Positions 20,833 to 29,057 of a stretch of 64,000 bases of DNA are shown in pieces; within the stretch, counting starts at the first letter, position 1, and each line of letters begins with the position of its first letter. The position numbers and the translations under genes are program-made. The notes under the pieces are model-generated. The model was given only the letters and a program-made list of their open reading frames with translations. It did no database searches and was not told the DNA's origin. This stretch comes from CAWFYI01 sp963820105 (GTDB lineage Bacteria > Patescibacteriota > Saccharimonadia > Saccharimonadales > UBA4665): NCBI GenBank assembly GCA_963820105.1, contig CAWFYI010000001.1, positions 124,001-188,000 on the forward strand, given 5' to 3'.

Positions 20833-21044
20833 GTATTTATAATTATCTGACTATCGGCTCGATGCTATTGATGACCATCCTCATACTGATCCAGACGCGG
20901 GGAGCCAGTTTGGGCGCCGGCTTAGGCGGAGCGGGCGAGGTTAACACTACGCGCCGCGGCACTGACAAAACTATCTTCCAGATAACCATCGTGTGCGCGC
21001 TTGTATTCAGCCTGTCGCTGGTATTCGGCGCCATAGTTAAGTAG
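20829..21044 (+). CDS. secG: Preprotein translocase subunit SecG
   Basis: 71 residues with two membrane helices joined by the conserved cytoplasmic loop (LIQTRGASLGAGLGGAGEV, then TRRGTDK). It assists SecYEG translocation. ATGA overlap with the preceding holin-like gene and a 12-base gap to the binding-protein gene point to one operon. Confidence 0.93.
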   Translation: MSIYNYLTIGSMLLMTILILIQTRGASLGAGLGGAGEVNTTRRGTDKTIFQITIVCALVFSLSLVFGAIVK

Positions 21045-21055
21045 GCTGCAAAGGC

Positions 21056-22846
21056 GTGCGCAAGCTACCCAAGCTACCCGGTCAGCCGCGTATTCTGCGG
21101 CGTTACCAAAGAAGCCAGCGCCAGGTCGAAGATTTCGGTACCCAGGCCGAGGAGCACATCGAGCAGCACCTTATGAAGCGCTTCGGGCGCCTGATGCACG
21201 TCAAACGTTTCGTCGCCGGCTGGCTGGGCCTGTTGCTTTTACTTATAGGCGGTCTGGTTGTACAGAACCTGGCGCTCAGCGGCTACTACCAGAAAATTAA
21301 ACCGGCGCCTGGCGGCATATATAACGAAGGCGTCCACGGCCGGTTCACAAATGCGAACCCTCTGTACGCGACTAGCGACGCGGACACAACGGTGTCCAAG
21401 TTGATATTCGCCGGACTTTTGACCCAGGATGATCATGGCCGTCTGACGGGAGACCTGGCAAGCGGCTACAGGGTTGACGATCACGGCATGACCTATACTG
21501 TGCATCTAAGACCGCACCTGACGTGGCAAGACGGAAAACCGCTCACCAGCCGCGATGTACTGTTCACCTATGGCGCGATTCAAAACCCCGATGCCCAGTC
21601 TCCGCTCAGAAGCAGCTGGGAAGGCATAGAGATATCGGCGCCGGATGCCCGCACCGTAATCTTCAAACTCCCCGATGCCCTGGCATCGTTCCCTTATACG
21701 CTCACCAACGGTATCGTGCCGGAACACCTTCTGCATAAGATACCGGCCGCCGATCTGCGTTCCGCCGACTTCAACACCGTAAACCCCTTGGGCTCGGGGC
21801 CGTTCGCATGGCAGACCGTCCAAGTGAGCGGCGGCAGCAACCCGGATAACGTCCGGGAGCAGATAGCTCTGGTGCCGTTTGCCGGCTACCATGCCGGCAA
21901 GCCCAAGCTGCAGAAGTTCGTCGTGCAGGCCTTCGCTTCACAGACACAGCTTATCGAAGCCTTCAAATCCAAACAACTGACAGCCGTGGAAGGGCTGGAC
22001 CAGTTTCCGTCACAACTGAAGCATAACAGCGGAGTAGTAGAGCATGATCTTAGGTTAAGGGCGGCGACCATGGTGTTCTTTAAGACGGGTGAGGGAGTGC
22101 TATCCGACAAACCGCTCCGACAGGCTCTGGTGCGGGCGACGGACACTTCTCGGATAATGCGCCACCTTGGATACACGACCCGCCAGGTGAAAGAACCGCT
22201 GCTCATGGGCCAGCTCGGCTACGACCCCGCGCTGGCACAGCCGCCTTTCAACCTGGAGGCCGCCCAGCAACTGCTAGATAACGATGGCTGGACTGTGGGC
22301 AAAGACGGCTATCGCAGCAAGGGCGGCAAGCCCCTGGAATTCACGCTTACGGCGGTCAATAACGCCGAGAACAGGATGGTGGTATGGCAGCTACAGCAGC
22401 AATGGCGCAAAGCCGGCGTAAAGCTCGGCATACGCCTGGAGGGCAGCAACGATTTCCAGAGCACGCTGAACCAACACGACTATGACGCCGTGCTGGACGG
22501 CATCTCCATCGGCGTCGATCCGGACGTTTTCGTGTATTGGGACAGCTCCCAGACCGACATACGTTCCAGCCGGCTGAATCTGTCGGAGTATAAGAATCCC
22601 ACGGCCGATACTGCGCTTGAAGCCGGACGCACCCGGCTCGATCCGGCCTTGCGTATCATCAAGTACCGTCCTTTCCTGCAAGCCTGGCAGTCAGATGCTC
22701 CTGCCATCGGGCTGTACCAACCGCGCCTGTTGTATCTTACGAACGGCTCGGTCGCAGGCTTGAGCGGCAATCCGATCAACAAGCCCACGGACCGTTTCAA
22801 TAACGTCCAGAACTGGGAAATCCGCCAGACCAAGGTCACGGACTAA
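21056..22846 (+). CDS. Membrane-anchored family 5 solute-binding protein (peptide/oligopeptide type)
   Basis: 596 residues starting at GTG. An unusually long basic cytoplasmic N-terminus (about 50 residues) precedes a single membrane helix (FVAGWLGLLLLLIGGLVVQNLAL); there is no lipobox cysteine. The extracytoplasmic part is a DppA/OppA-like SBP_bac_5 fold (NPLYATSDADTTVSKLIFAGLLTQD, HLRPHLTWQDGKPLTSRDVLFTY). No permease or ATPase genes are adjacent, so it may work with a distant transporter or act as a surface peptide binder. It is the last gene of the secG operon. Confidence 0.85.
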   Translation: MRKLPKLPGQPRILRRYQRSQRQVEDFGTQAEEHIEQHLMKRFGRLMHVKRFVAGWLGLLLLLIGGLVVQNLALSGYYQKIKPAPGGIYNEGVHGRFTNANPLYATSDADTTVSKLIFAGLLTQDDHGRLTGDLASGYRVDDHGMTYTVHLRPHLTWQDGKPLTSRDVLFTYGAIQNPDAQSPLRSSWEGIEISAPDARTVIFKLPDALASFPYTLTNGIVPEHLLHKIPAADLRSADFNTVNPLGSGPFAWQTVQVSGGSNPDNVREQIALVPFAGYHAGKPKLQKFVVQAFASQTQLIEAFKSKQLTAVEGLDQFPSQLKHNSGVVEHDLRLRAATMVFFKTGEGVLSDKPLRQALVRATDTSRIMRHLGYTTRQVKEPLLMGQLGYDPALAQPPFNLEAAQQLLDNDGWTVGKDGYRSKGGKPLEFTLTAVNNAENRMVVWQLQQQWRKAGVKLGIRLEGSNDFQSTLNQHDYDAVLDGISIGVDPDVFVYWDSSQTDIRSSRLNLSEYKNPTADTALEAGRTRLDPALRIIKYRPFLQAWQSDAPAIGLYQPRLLYLTNGSVAGLSGNPINKPTDRFNNVQNWEIRQTKVTD

Positions 22847-22849
22847 GTC

Positions 22850-22878
22850 TTGAATTTAGCGGGTAAAACAGATACGAT
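22850..22878 (+). promoter_or_regulatory. Promoter of tRNA-Leu(CAG)
   Basis: TTGAAT at 22850-22855, 17-base spacer, TACGAT at 22873-22878. The 22 bases 22867-22888 are identical to those upstream of the second tRNA-Leu gene (24732-24753). Confidence 0.6.
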
Positions 22879-22905
22879 ATGATGGTCTGAAACGCACCTG
22901 GCAGA

Positions 22906-22993
22906 TGGGCGAGTGGCGGAATTGGTAGACGCGCTAGCTTCAGGAGCTAGTGAGCTTCGGCTCGTGGAGGTTCAAGTCCTCTTTCGCCCACCA
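22906..22993 (+). tRNA. tRNA-Leu (anticodon CAG)
   Basis: Seven-base acceptor stem TGGGCGA/TCGCCCA with CCA encoded. Anticodon stem CTAGC/GCTAG encloses TTCAGGA (anticodon CAG). A long class II variable arm follows, then T-loop TTCAAGT. 88 bases. Confidence 0.96.
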
Positions 22994-23067
22994 GGCAGAA
23001 TTCGACCGTAACGGATATGCTATCATAAGCTGTAAGATTATGCTGGGTACGAAGGGGATGATTATCG

Positions 23068-24702
23068 ATGAGTAAGGTGGCGCATTATCTGCAGGAACAT
23101 CTGCAAGGCGAGGTGATGACAAGCACTGACGCCCGACGTTATTTCGCTACGGATGGCAGTATCCTCCAACTGGCGCCGGCTCTTGTCGCCTATCCTCGTA
23201 TCGAGAATGACGTGCGCAAAGCTGCCCGCTTCAGCTGGCAGTTGGCCGAACGCGGACGGATCATACCGATTACTGCGCGCGGCGCGGGTACCGATCACAC
23301 CGGCGCGGCGCTGAGCAGCGGTATCGTGCTAGTATTCCCGGCACATATGAACCGCATCCTGGAGCTGGATACCAAGGGCGATACCGTAACCGTGGAACCG
23401 GGCATCATGTACGCGAAGCTTCAGCAGACGCTGCACACTCACGGCCGTTTCCTGCCGCCTTACCCGGCATCGGTAGAGTACTCGACCATAGGCGGCGCCA
23501 TCGCCAACAACGCTTCAGGCGAAAAGTCGGTCAAATACGGCGACACGCTGGCGTATGTGAAAAGCCTGCGCGTGGTGCTTGCGAACGGCGAAGTCATAGA
23601 GACCGGCCGTATCAACAAAAAAGAACTCAGCAAGAGAATGGGGCTGGCCACTTTCGAAGGCGAAATCTATCGTTCCATTGACACCCTGCTCGAAGAACAG
23701 CACGACCTGGTAGGCCGCCTGGACCAGCACGATGTCAAGAACAACGCCGGATACAGTCTGGCAGGCATCAAGAACAAGGACGGCTCGTTCGATCTGACGC
23801 CGCTGATCGTCGGCAGCCAGGGCACGCTGGGTATTATCACAGAGGCGGTTCTGAGTACCGAGGTACACAATCCGCAGACTACCCTTATGTTCGCGAAATT
23901 CGATAGCCTGGAGCAACTCCAGAACGCGGTTCTGGAACTTAAATCCATGAAGGAGCCGCCCAGCGCCATTGAACTTATAAATGACGGTGCATTGCAGGAA
24001 GTTTACGACCTCAATCCCAATCAGATTAAGGAAATCTTAAAGCCGCCGTTCCCCGCGGTCACCTTGCTGGTCGAGTTCGATGACAAGGAGCGTGCAGTCA
24101 AGAAGCTGGTCAAACGCGCCACCAAGATTTTCGAGAAATACGCTACGGGCCTGGAGGTAGCCGATGATCCCGAACAGCAGCAGCAATTCTGGCAGCTGCG
24201 CCAGTCCACAAGTTCCTTGATCGGCCATAACCAGGGCCAACAGCGCGCGGTGCCGGTAATAGACGATGCTGCCGTGCCTACGGAGCGTCTGCGCGAATAC
24301 ATAGAAGGCATCTACAAGATTTTGAAGTCCAACAGCCTGCCGCTATCCGTATGGGGCCACGCCGGCGACGGCAACCTGCATATGCAGCCGCGTCTGAACG
24401 TCGGCCAGGTGGGCGACCGCCAGAAGGCCTTCCGTCTGCTCGATGAATACCACAAACTGGTACTCAAACTGGGCGGCAGCATTAGCTCCGAAGCTGGCGA
24501 CGGCCGTTTGAAAACCCCGTATTTGGAAACGATGTACGGACCCGAAATCTACGGCCTGTTCCAAAAGGTGAAGAAAATCTTCGATCCCTACGGCACACTG
24601 AACCCCGGCGTCAAGTTTGGCACCTCGGTAGACGACCTGAAAGCCATGGTCCGACCCGAATACAGCTTCGACCACCTGTACGACCACTTGCCCCGGAGCT
24701 AA
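23068..24702 (+). CDS. FAD-binding oxidoreductase, D-lactate dehydrogenase/GlcD type
   Basis: 544 residues. The N-terminal PCMH FAD-binding domain (ITARGAGTDHTGAALSSGIVLVF, PPYPASVEYSTIGGAIANNASGEKSVKYG) is followed by an FAD-oxidase C-terminal domain with HAGDGNLHMQPRLN and the closing FDPYGTLNPGVKFG. Such enzymes oxidise D-lactate or glycolate and pass electrons to quinone or another carrier. No membrane helix is seen. It is a single gene between two tRNA-Leu genes; a redox partner could be the flavin module at 61-64 kb, which is inference. Confidence 0.88.
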   Translation: MSKVAHYLQEHLQGEVMTSTDARRYFATDGSILQLAPALVAYPRIENDVRKAARFSWQLAERGRIIPITARGAGTDHTGAALSSGIVLVFPAHMNRILELDTKGDTVTVEPGIMYAKLQQTLHTHGRFLPPYPASVEYSTIGGAIANNASGEKSVKYGDTLAYVKSLRVVLANGEVIETGRINKKELSKRMGLATFEGEIYRSIDTLLEEQHDLVGRLDQHDVKNNAGYSLAGIKNKDGSFDLTPLIVGSQGTLGIITEAVLSTEVHNPQTTLMFAKFDSLEQLQNAVLELKSMKEPPSAIELINDGALQEVYDLNPNQIKEILKPPFPAVTLLVEFDDKERAVKKLVKRATKIFEKYATGLEVADDPEQQQQFWQLRQSTSSLIGHNQGQQRAVPVIDDAAVPTERLREYIEGIYKILKSNSLPLSVWGHAGDGNLHMQPRLNVGQVGDRQKAFRLLDEYHKLVLKLGGSISSEAGDGRLKTPYLETMYGPEIYGLFQKVKKIFDPYGTLNPGVKFGTSVDDLKAMVRPEYSFDHLYDHLPRS

Positions 24703-24724
24703 GCCTAAAGAGGCTTGAGTTTTG
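24701..24724 (+). terminator. Terminator-like hairpin after the D-lactate dehydrogenase gene
   Basis: AAGCCT (24701-24706) and AGGCTT (24711-24716) flank a four-base loop, followed by GAGTTTTG. The T-run is weak, and the right arm overlaps the -35 of the next tRNA promoter. Confidence 0.45.
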
Positions 24725-24743
24725 CCATCGGAACAGATACGAT
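24715..24743 (+). promoter_or_regulatory. Promoter of tRNA-Leu(GAG)
   Basis: TTGAGT at 24715-24720, 17-base spacer, TACGAT at 24738-24743, inside a 22-base block identical to the one upstream of tRNA-Leu(CAG). Confidence 0.6.
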
Positions 24744-24769
24744 ATGATGGTCTTAATCGCGCTGTCCAA

Positions 24770-24856
24770 GGGGACGTGGCGGAATTGGTAGACGCGCTAC
24801 CTTGAGGTGGTAGTGGGAGCAATCCTGTGGAGGTTCAAGTCCTCTCGTCCCCACCA
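24770..24856 (+). tRNA. tRNA-Leu (anticodon GAG)
   Basis: Acceptor stem GGGGACG/CGTCCCC, discriminator A, CCA encoded. Anticodon loop TTGAGGT between CTACC and GGTAG gives GAG. Class II variable arm. 87 bases. Confidence 0.96.
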
Positions 24857-24876
24857 GTGCTATAATCATAAACCGA

Positions 24877-24953
24877 GGGTGATTAGCTCAGCTGGCTAGA
24901 GCATCTCGTTTACACCGAGAGGGTCGGGGGTTCGAATCCCTCATCACCCACCA
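24877..24953 (+). tRNA. tRNA-Val (anticodon TAC)
   Basis: Acceptor stem GGGTGAT/ATCACCC with CCA encoded; anticodon stem TCTCG/CGAGA around TTTACAC (UAC). 77 bases. A TATAAT at 24861-24866 in the spacer after tRNA-Leu may give it its own promoter. Confidence 0.95.
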
Positions 24954-24957
24954 TAAC

Positions 24958-24984
24958 TCCGCTTCTAGGCGGATTTTTTATTTT
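24958..24984. terminator. Rho-independent terminator, probably bidirectional
   Basis: TCCGC (24958-24962) pairs with GCGGA (24969-24973) around a six-base loop, followed by a T-run. It ends the tRNA transcript and lies at the 3' end of the convergent carboxypeptidase gene. Confidence 0.8.
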
Positions 24985-26204
24985 AATGGGTGCAGTAAGC
25001 GCCAGCGGATTGAAGGCGCGGTCGGTGCTGTCCTGAGTTTTATGGCGACGGTCTTTTGGTTGTTAGTCGCGGATTTTTTGATGGTCAGGGTGCCGACGGT
25101 GCGGCCGGCCTGGGCATCGGCGGGTATGGGATGGAGGTTCACGGTGAAGGGGATGTTGCTTCCGGCCCAGCCGGACAGTTTCAAGTCCTGTTCGGCCATG
25201 GCGGAAACACTGCCGCCCCACGGCAACTGGTAGCGGCCGGCTACGGTGCTGGCTTTGATTATGTCTGCGGACTTGAAGTTATTCTGGGCGCTTTGGCTAA
25301 GGTTGAGGTTGGATTTCAGGGCGGAGAATATGTCCGGGGCTCCCATTACCGTCGTTACTATCGTGACCGGCTTGCCATTGATGGTCTTCTTGGCGGCGGC
25401 TATGAATACGCCGCCGGCCTGATCCGTATCGCCGGTCTTCACGCCGACTATGTTAGCGGTTCCGAGCAGGAAATTGACGTTATTTACCTTGTTGACTATG
25501 GGGATGCCGCTGGCAGTGGGTTTGCCGACGATCTGCGCGAGCACGGGATTGCTCATGGCAATCTCGCCTAGTTTTGTAAGGTCGTGTGCCGAGCTGACCG
25601 TGCTGGCATTGAAGCCGCTGGCGTCGTTGCCGATATGCGTAGAGGCAAGTCCCAGACTTTTTACGTAATCGTTGGCGTACTTTGAATAGTTCTGAAGAGA
25701 TCCGAAGGTCCGTATGGCCAAACTATCGGCCATATTATTGGCCGAGGGCAGAAGTATCACTTCCAGCATCTGGTATTCGGTAATTTTCTCGCCGACTTTT
25801 ACCGGAACTAGCGAACCGTCCTTTGCCAAGTATGACGCGTAGATGTTTACGTCGTTCTGGGTCAGCGTGATTGTCGGGCCTTGCTGGCCGAGCGCCAGGG
25901 GCTTTTTCTGTAGGACGCACAGGACTGTTATAAGTTTGGCGGTGCTGGCCGTCGGCACGCCGGTCTGTTTGCCGTGTGTTTCCAGTATGGTACTTCCGGC
26001 GATGCCGACGGCCGCCTGTCCGCCGGCCGGCCAGGCCAGGGACTTGCCTTTGGGCACAGCCGTCTGTGCTTTGACCACGGGCTGTATTGCTGTTATCGCC
26101 GGTAATGGCCGGCGGACAGCCCATATACAATAGGCGGCTATCAATAGCATTGCGGTCAATACCACTGCCCACCGAACCCACCTTAGCCGCTCGGGTTTTT
26201 CCAT
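24978..26204 (-). CDS. dacA: D-alanyl-D-alanine carboxypeptidase (penicillin-binding protein, S11 family)
   Basis: 408 residues. An N-terminal signal anchor (WAVVLTAMLLIAAYCIWAV) precedes the transpeptidase-like domain with all three motifs: S-x-x-K in PTASTAKLI, S-x-N in LPSANNMAD and KTG in GVKTGDTDQAGG. The C-terminus lacks the usual amphipathic anchor but has a second beta-rich part (PWGGSVSAMAEQDLKL). It trims pentapeptide side chains of peptidoglycan. A -10 element (ATCATA on the plus strand, 26216-26221) lies 11 bases upstream and is divergent from the lemA promoter. Confidence 0.9.
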   Translation of the reverse strand: MEKPERLRWVRWAVVLTAMLLIAAYCIWAVRRPLPAITAIQPVVKAQTAVPKGKSLAWPAGGQAAVGIAGSTILETHGKQTGVPTASTAKLITVLCVLQKKPLALGQQGPTITLTQNDVNIYASYLAKDGSLVPVKVGEKITEYQMLEVILLPSANNMADSLAIRTFGSLQNYSKYANDYVKSLGLASTHIGNDASGFNASTVSSAHDLTKLGEIAMSNPVLAQIVGKPTASGIPIVNKVNNVNFLLGTANIVGVKTGDTDQAGGVFIAAAKKTINGKPVTIVTTVMGAPDIFSALKSNLNLSQSAQNNFKSADIIKASTVAGRYQLPWGGSVSAMAEQDLKLSGWAGSNIPFTVNLHPIPADAQAGRTVGTLTIKKSATNNQKTVAIKLRTAPTAPSIRWRLLHPLK

Positions 26205-26244
26205 AAGCTTCTTTTATCATACACCAGTAAGCGGTCTTCTGATG

Positions 26245-26272
26245 TATAATGGTTGCACAAGTAATAGGAGGG
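26245..26272 (+). promoter_or_regulatory. lemA -10 box and Shine-Dalgarno
   Basis: TATAAT at 26245-26250 and AGGAGGG at 26266-26272, seven bases before the ATG at 26280. This is a conventional leadered start, unlike most genes here. Confidence 0.65.
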
Positions 26273-26279
26273 ATAATCG

Positions 26280-26843
26280 ATGGTTCTTATCATCGTCGTC
26301 GTGGTTGTAGTCTTGCTGGTTCTGTTTCTCGCCGGCATGTTCAACAGCCTCGTCAGACTTAACCAGCAATCTAACGAGGCGTGGAGCGACATCACAGTCC
26401 AGCTTAAACGCCGCTATGATCTGATACCTAATCTGGTAAATGCCGTCAAAGGCTACGCCAAGCACGAGAAAAGCGTATTCGAGGACGTCACCAACGCCCG
26501 CGCCAACTCGCTGAACGCCCAGGGTCCGGCCGAAACGGCCAAGGCCGAGGGCGACTTCCAGAAGACCATGAAAAGCCTGTTCGCGGTCGCCGAAAATTAC
26601 CCGGACCTGAAGGCATCGCAGAACTTTCAGCAGCTGCAGACCGACCTTACGGATACAGAAGACAAGATCCAGGCTTCGCGCCGCTTCTACAATGGCGTCG
26701 TCCGCGACTTCAATACCAAGCGCAAGACCTTCCCCACGAACATTTTTGCCAGTATGCTTGGCTTCAAGCAGGACAAGGAATACTTCGAGGTCGGAGAATC
26801 TGAAGCCGCCTCCGTCAACGCCCCCGTCAAAGTCGAATTCTAA
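26280..26843 (+). CDS. lemA: LemA family protein
   Basis: 187 residues. One N-terminal membrane helix (VVVVVLLVLFLAGMFNSLV) is followed by the LemA helical bundle (NEAWSDITVQLKRRYDLIPNLVNAVKGYAKHE, conserved NP-type end YNGVVRDFNTKRKTFPTN). Function is unclear; the family is usually paired with HtpX-like peptidases, as here 24 bases downstream, which suggests a shared membrane quality-control role. The long opposite-strand ORF over this region is a shadow. Confidence 0.93.
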   Translation: MVLIIVVVVVVLLVLFLAGMFNSLVRLNQQSNEAWSDITVQLKRRYDLIPNLVNAVKGYAKHEKSVFEDVTNARANSLNAQGPAETAKAEGDFQKTMKSLFAVAENYPDLKASQNFQQLQTDLTDTEDKIQASRRFYNGVVRDFNTKRKTFPTNIFASMLGFKQDKEYFEVGESEAASVNAPVKVEF

Positions 26844-26867
26844 CCGCCTTACAACCGTTGCCGCCAG

Positions 26868-27749
26868 ATGTATTCCGATATAGCTAAGAACAAGCGCAAG
26901 ACCGTATTTATCATGGTGTTGTTCGTGGCGTTCGTAGCACTGATTATCTGGATTTTTGATAAAATCTACGGCAACAGTAGCACAGGCGTATTTTACGGCG
27001 GTCTGATTGGCGCGTCGCTCTACGCGCTGTTCACGTACTACTCCGGATCCAGGATGGCGCTGGCCGTCAACCGCGCCCGCGAGATACAGAAGAGCGACAA
27101 CCCCAGATTGTGGCGCACGGTAGAGAACCTGGCGATTACGGACGGTCTGCCGATGCCGAAAGTGTATATTATGGACGACCCGGCGCCCAACGCGTTCGCC
27201 ACCGGACGCGACCCCAAGAGTTCGGCCGTCTGCGTCACCAGCGGCCTGCTGGATATCATGAACGACCAGGAACTTCAGGGTGTACTTGCACACGAAATGG
27301 GGCATGTGAAGAACTACGACATCCGTGTCAGCATGGTGGCGTTCGCGCTCACCGCCGTAATCTCGCTGATAGCCGACATCATCATCCGCCTGGTCTGGTT
27401 CGGCGACAACCGCAACCGTGAAGGCAACCAGATTTTCCTGATACTCGGCATAGTGGCCGCTATTCTTGCGCCTATAGTAGCGACTATGATCCAGCTCGCC
27501 GTCTCCCGCCAGCGCGAATATTTGGCGGACGCTACCGGAGCGCTAACCACGCGTTATCCGGAAGGCCTAGCCAGCGCCTTGGAAAAGATAGAAAAAACCG
27601 GCAGCGTGGCCCGGCACCAGAATACCGCCACCGCACATCTGTTCTTCGTCAACCCGCTTAAAGGCCACAGCCTGGCCAATCTGTTCAGCACCCACCCGCC
27701 GATTCCGGACCGGATCGCCCGCCTGCGCAGCATGGGGACCCATGCCTAA
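26868..27749 (+). CDS. htpX: HtpX-type membrane zinc metalloprotease (M48B)
   Basis: 293 residues. Two N-terminal helices, the zinc-binding HEMGH at residues 142-146 (GVLAHEMGHVKNYD), two more helices and the third-ligand region QREYLADATGA. It degrades misfolded membrane proteins. Its association with lemA is the standard arrangement. Confidence 0.95.
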   Translation: MYSDIAKNKRKTVFIMVLFVAFVALIIWIFDKIYGNSSTGVFYGGLIGASLYALFTYYSGSRMALAVNRAREIQKSDNPRLWRTVENLAITDGLPMPKVYIMDDPAPNAFATGRDPKSSAVCVTSGLLDIMNDQELQGVLAHEMGHVKNYDIRVSMVAFALTAVISLIADIIIRLVWFGDNRNREGNQIFLILGIVAAILAPIVATMIQLAVSRQREYLADATGALTTRYPEGLASALEKIEKTGSVARHQNTATAHLFFVNPLKGHSLANLFSTHPPIPDRIARLRSMGTHA

Positions 27750-27822
27750 ATCATTAGAAAATTCTTAAATCTGTGTACAAACAATTGCTGGATTTGAGCA
27801 CAGTACTTAAGATAGTTATACA

Positions 27823-28032
27823 ATGCAGAGCTTGAGCGACGATGAAAGAAGAGCAGTATTAGGCGAAGTCTTATTTGATGAACTGAAACTAATTCGGGAA
27901 TATGTTCAAGAAATCCCAGACATCAAAGAAGATTTGCGCGAGGTTAAAGAAAGGTTAACTAAAGTTGAACGGATCATAAGAATTCATGAAGTTGACGTCA
28001 GACAGATCAGGCAGCATTTGCAACTGTCCTGA
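27823..28032 (+). CDS. Small coiled-coil protein, unknown
   Basis: 69 residues, almost entirely helical and charged, with a heptad-like stretch (DIKEDLREVKERLTKVERIIRIHEVDVRQIRQHL). No family recognised. TTGAGC (27795-27800), 16-17 bases, TATACA (27817-27822) abuts the ATG, so a leaderless transcript would start inside the ORF; the in-frame TTG at 27832 would then be the start. Confidence 0.55.
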   Translation: MQSLSDDERRAVLGEVLFDELKLIREYVQEIPDIKEDLREVKERLTKVERIIRIHEVDVRQIRQHLQLS

Positions 28033-28082
28033 AATGCAGCCGCGACTATCCGCAACCAGCTAGTTATAGCTATAATAAGTAC

Positions 28083-29057
28083 ATGCCTAAAAAGTCTGGG
28101 AAATCCGTACGCAAGAAAACTACTGTCGCTACGCACGCCCAGCCGGACAAGCCCCGGCGCCTCAGGCTGGGCCAATACGAAAGTTTCCGCCTGCAAAAGC
28201 GCATCAAGCATCCGATAAAATTGCCGAACGTCTGGGTGATTACCAGGCAAGCTTTCCTGACGTTGTGGCATCATAAGCGACTGTTCGTCGGCATAATCCT
28301 TATATACGGTTTCCTGAATCTGACGCTGGCACAGGGCTTGGCAAACAGCACGGACGTTTCGACGCTCAAAGACTCCTTGAGCCAGATATTCACGGGGCAC
28401 TTAGGATTCCTGGCTTCGGGATTGAGCGTCTTCGTGGTCATGATCGGCTCGGCCGGCAATACCACCAACCAGACAACAGGAGCTTATCAGATTTTCCTGG
28501 CCCTTATCTCCAGTCTGGCCGTAATCTGGGCCCTTAGGCAGGTGCAGTCGGGCGCCACGCCCAGGGTGCGCGACGCGTACTACCGCGGCATGTATCCCAT
28601 GGTGCCTTTTATGCTGGTGCTGGCGGTAATCGGCCTGCAGCTGCTGCCACTGATTATCGGATCGACGATTTATTCCGTAGTGATAAGCAACAGCATAGCC
28701 GTATACGCCGTAGAAAAGGTTTTGTGGACGGTACTTTTCGGCCTGTTGGCCTTGTTGTCGCTCTATATGATGAGTTCATCGCTGTTCGCTCTTTATATAG
28801 TGACCTTGCCGGACATGACTCCGGTTAAGGCCCTGCGCTCGGCGCGGGCCCTGGTGCGCCACAGACGATGGACGGTACTCCGCAAACTTATATGCCTGCC
28901 GGTAATCCTTTTGATTGTAGCCGCCGTGATAATGGTGCCCATAATCACTCTTCTGACGCCGCTGGCACGCTGGGCGTTCTTCTTGCTCACCATGTTCAGC
29001 CTGGCGGCGCTGCATGCTTACGTGTACACCTTGTACAGGGAGCTGCTGAATGAGTAA
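28083..29057 (+). CDS. Multi-pass membrane protein, unknown function
   Basis: 324 residues. A basic N-terminal 50 residues (KKSGKSVRKKTTV) precede about six membrane helices. The arrangement resembles glycerophosphodiester-phosphodiesterase membrane domains or DUF975-type proteins, but I cannot assign it. TATAAT at 28071-28076, six bases before the ATG, marks a leaderless start. It overlaps ligA by eight bases, so ligA is probably expressed from this promoter. Confidence 0.75.
   Translation: MPKKSGKSVRKKTTVATHAQPDKPRRLRLGQYESFRLQKRIKHPIKLPNVWVITRQAFLTLWHHKRLFVGIILIYGFLNLTLAQGLANSTDVSTLKDSLSQIFTGHLGFLASGLSVFVVMIGSAGNTTNQTTGAYQIFLALISSLAVIWALRQVQSGATPRVRDAYYRGMYPMVPFMLVLAVIGLQLLPLIIGSTIYSVVISNSIAVYAVEKVLWTVLFGLLALLSLYMMSSSLFALYIVTLPDMTPVKALRSARALVRHRRWTVLRKLICLPVILLIVAAVIMVPIITLLTPLARWAFFLLTMFSLAALHAYVYTLYRELLNE

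Noticed and set aside
22940..23122. Minus-strand ORF over tRNA-Leu(CAG)
   Set aside because: Antisense translation of a tRNA gene.
26217..27305. 362-codon minus-strand ORF
   Set aside because: It lies wholly antisense to lemA and htpX, both of which have clear family motifs and a Shine-Dalgarno.
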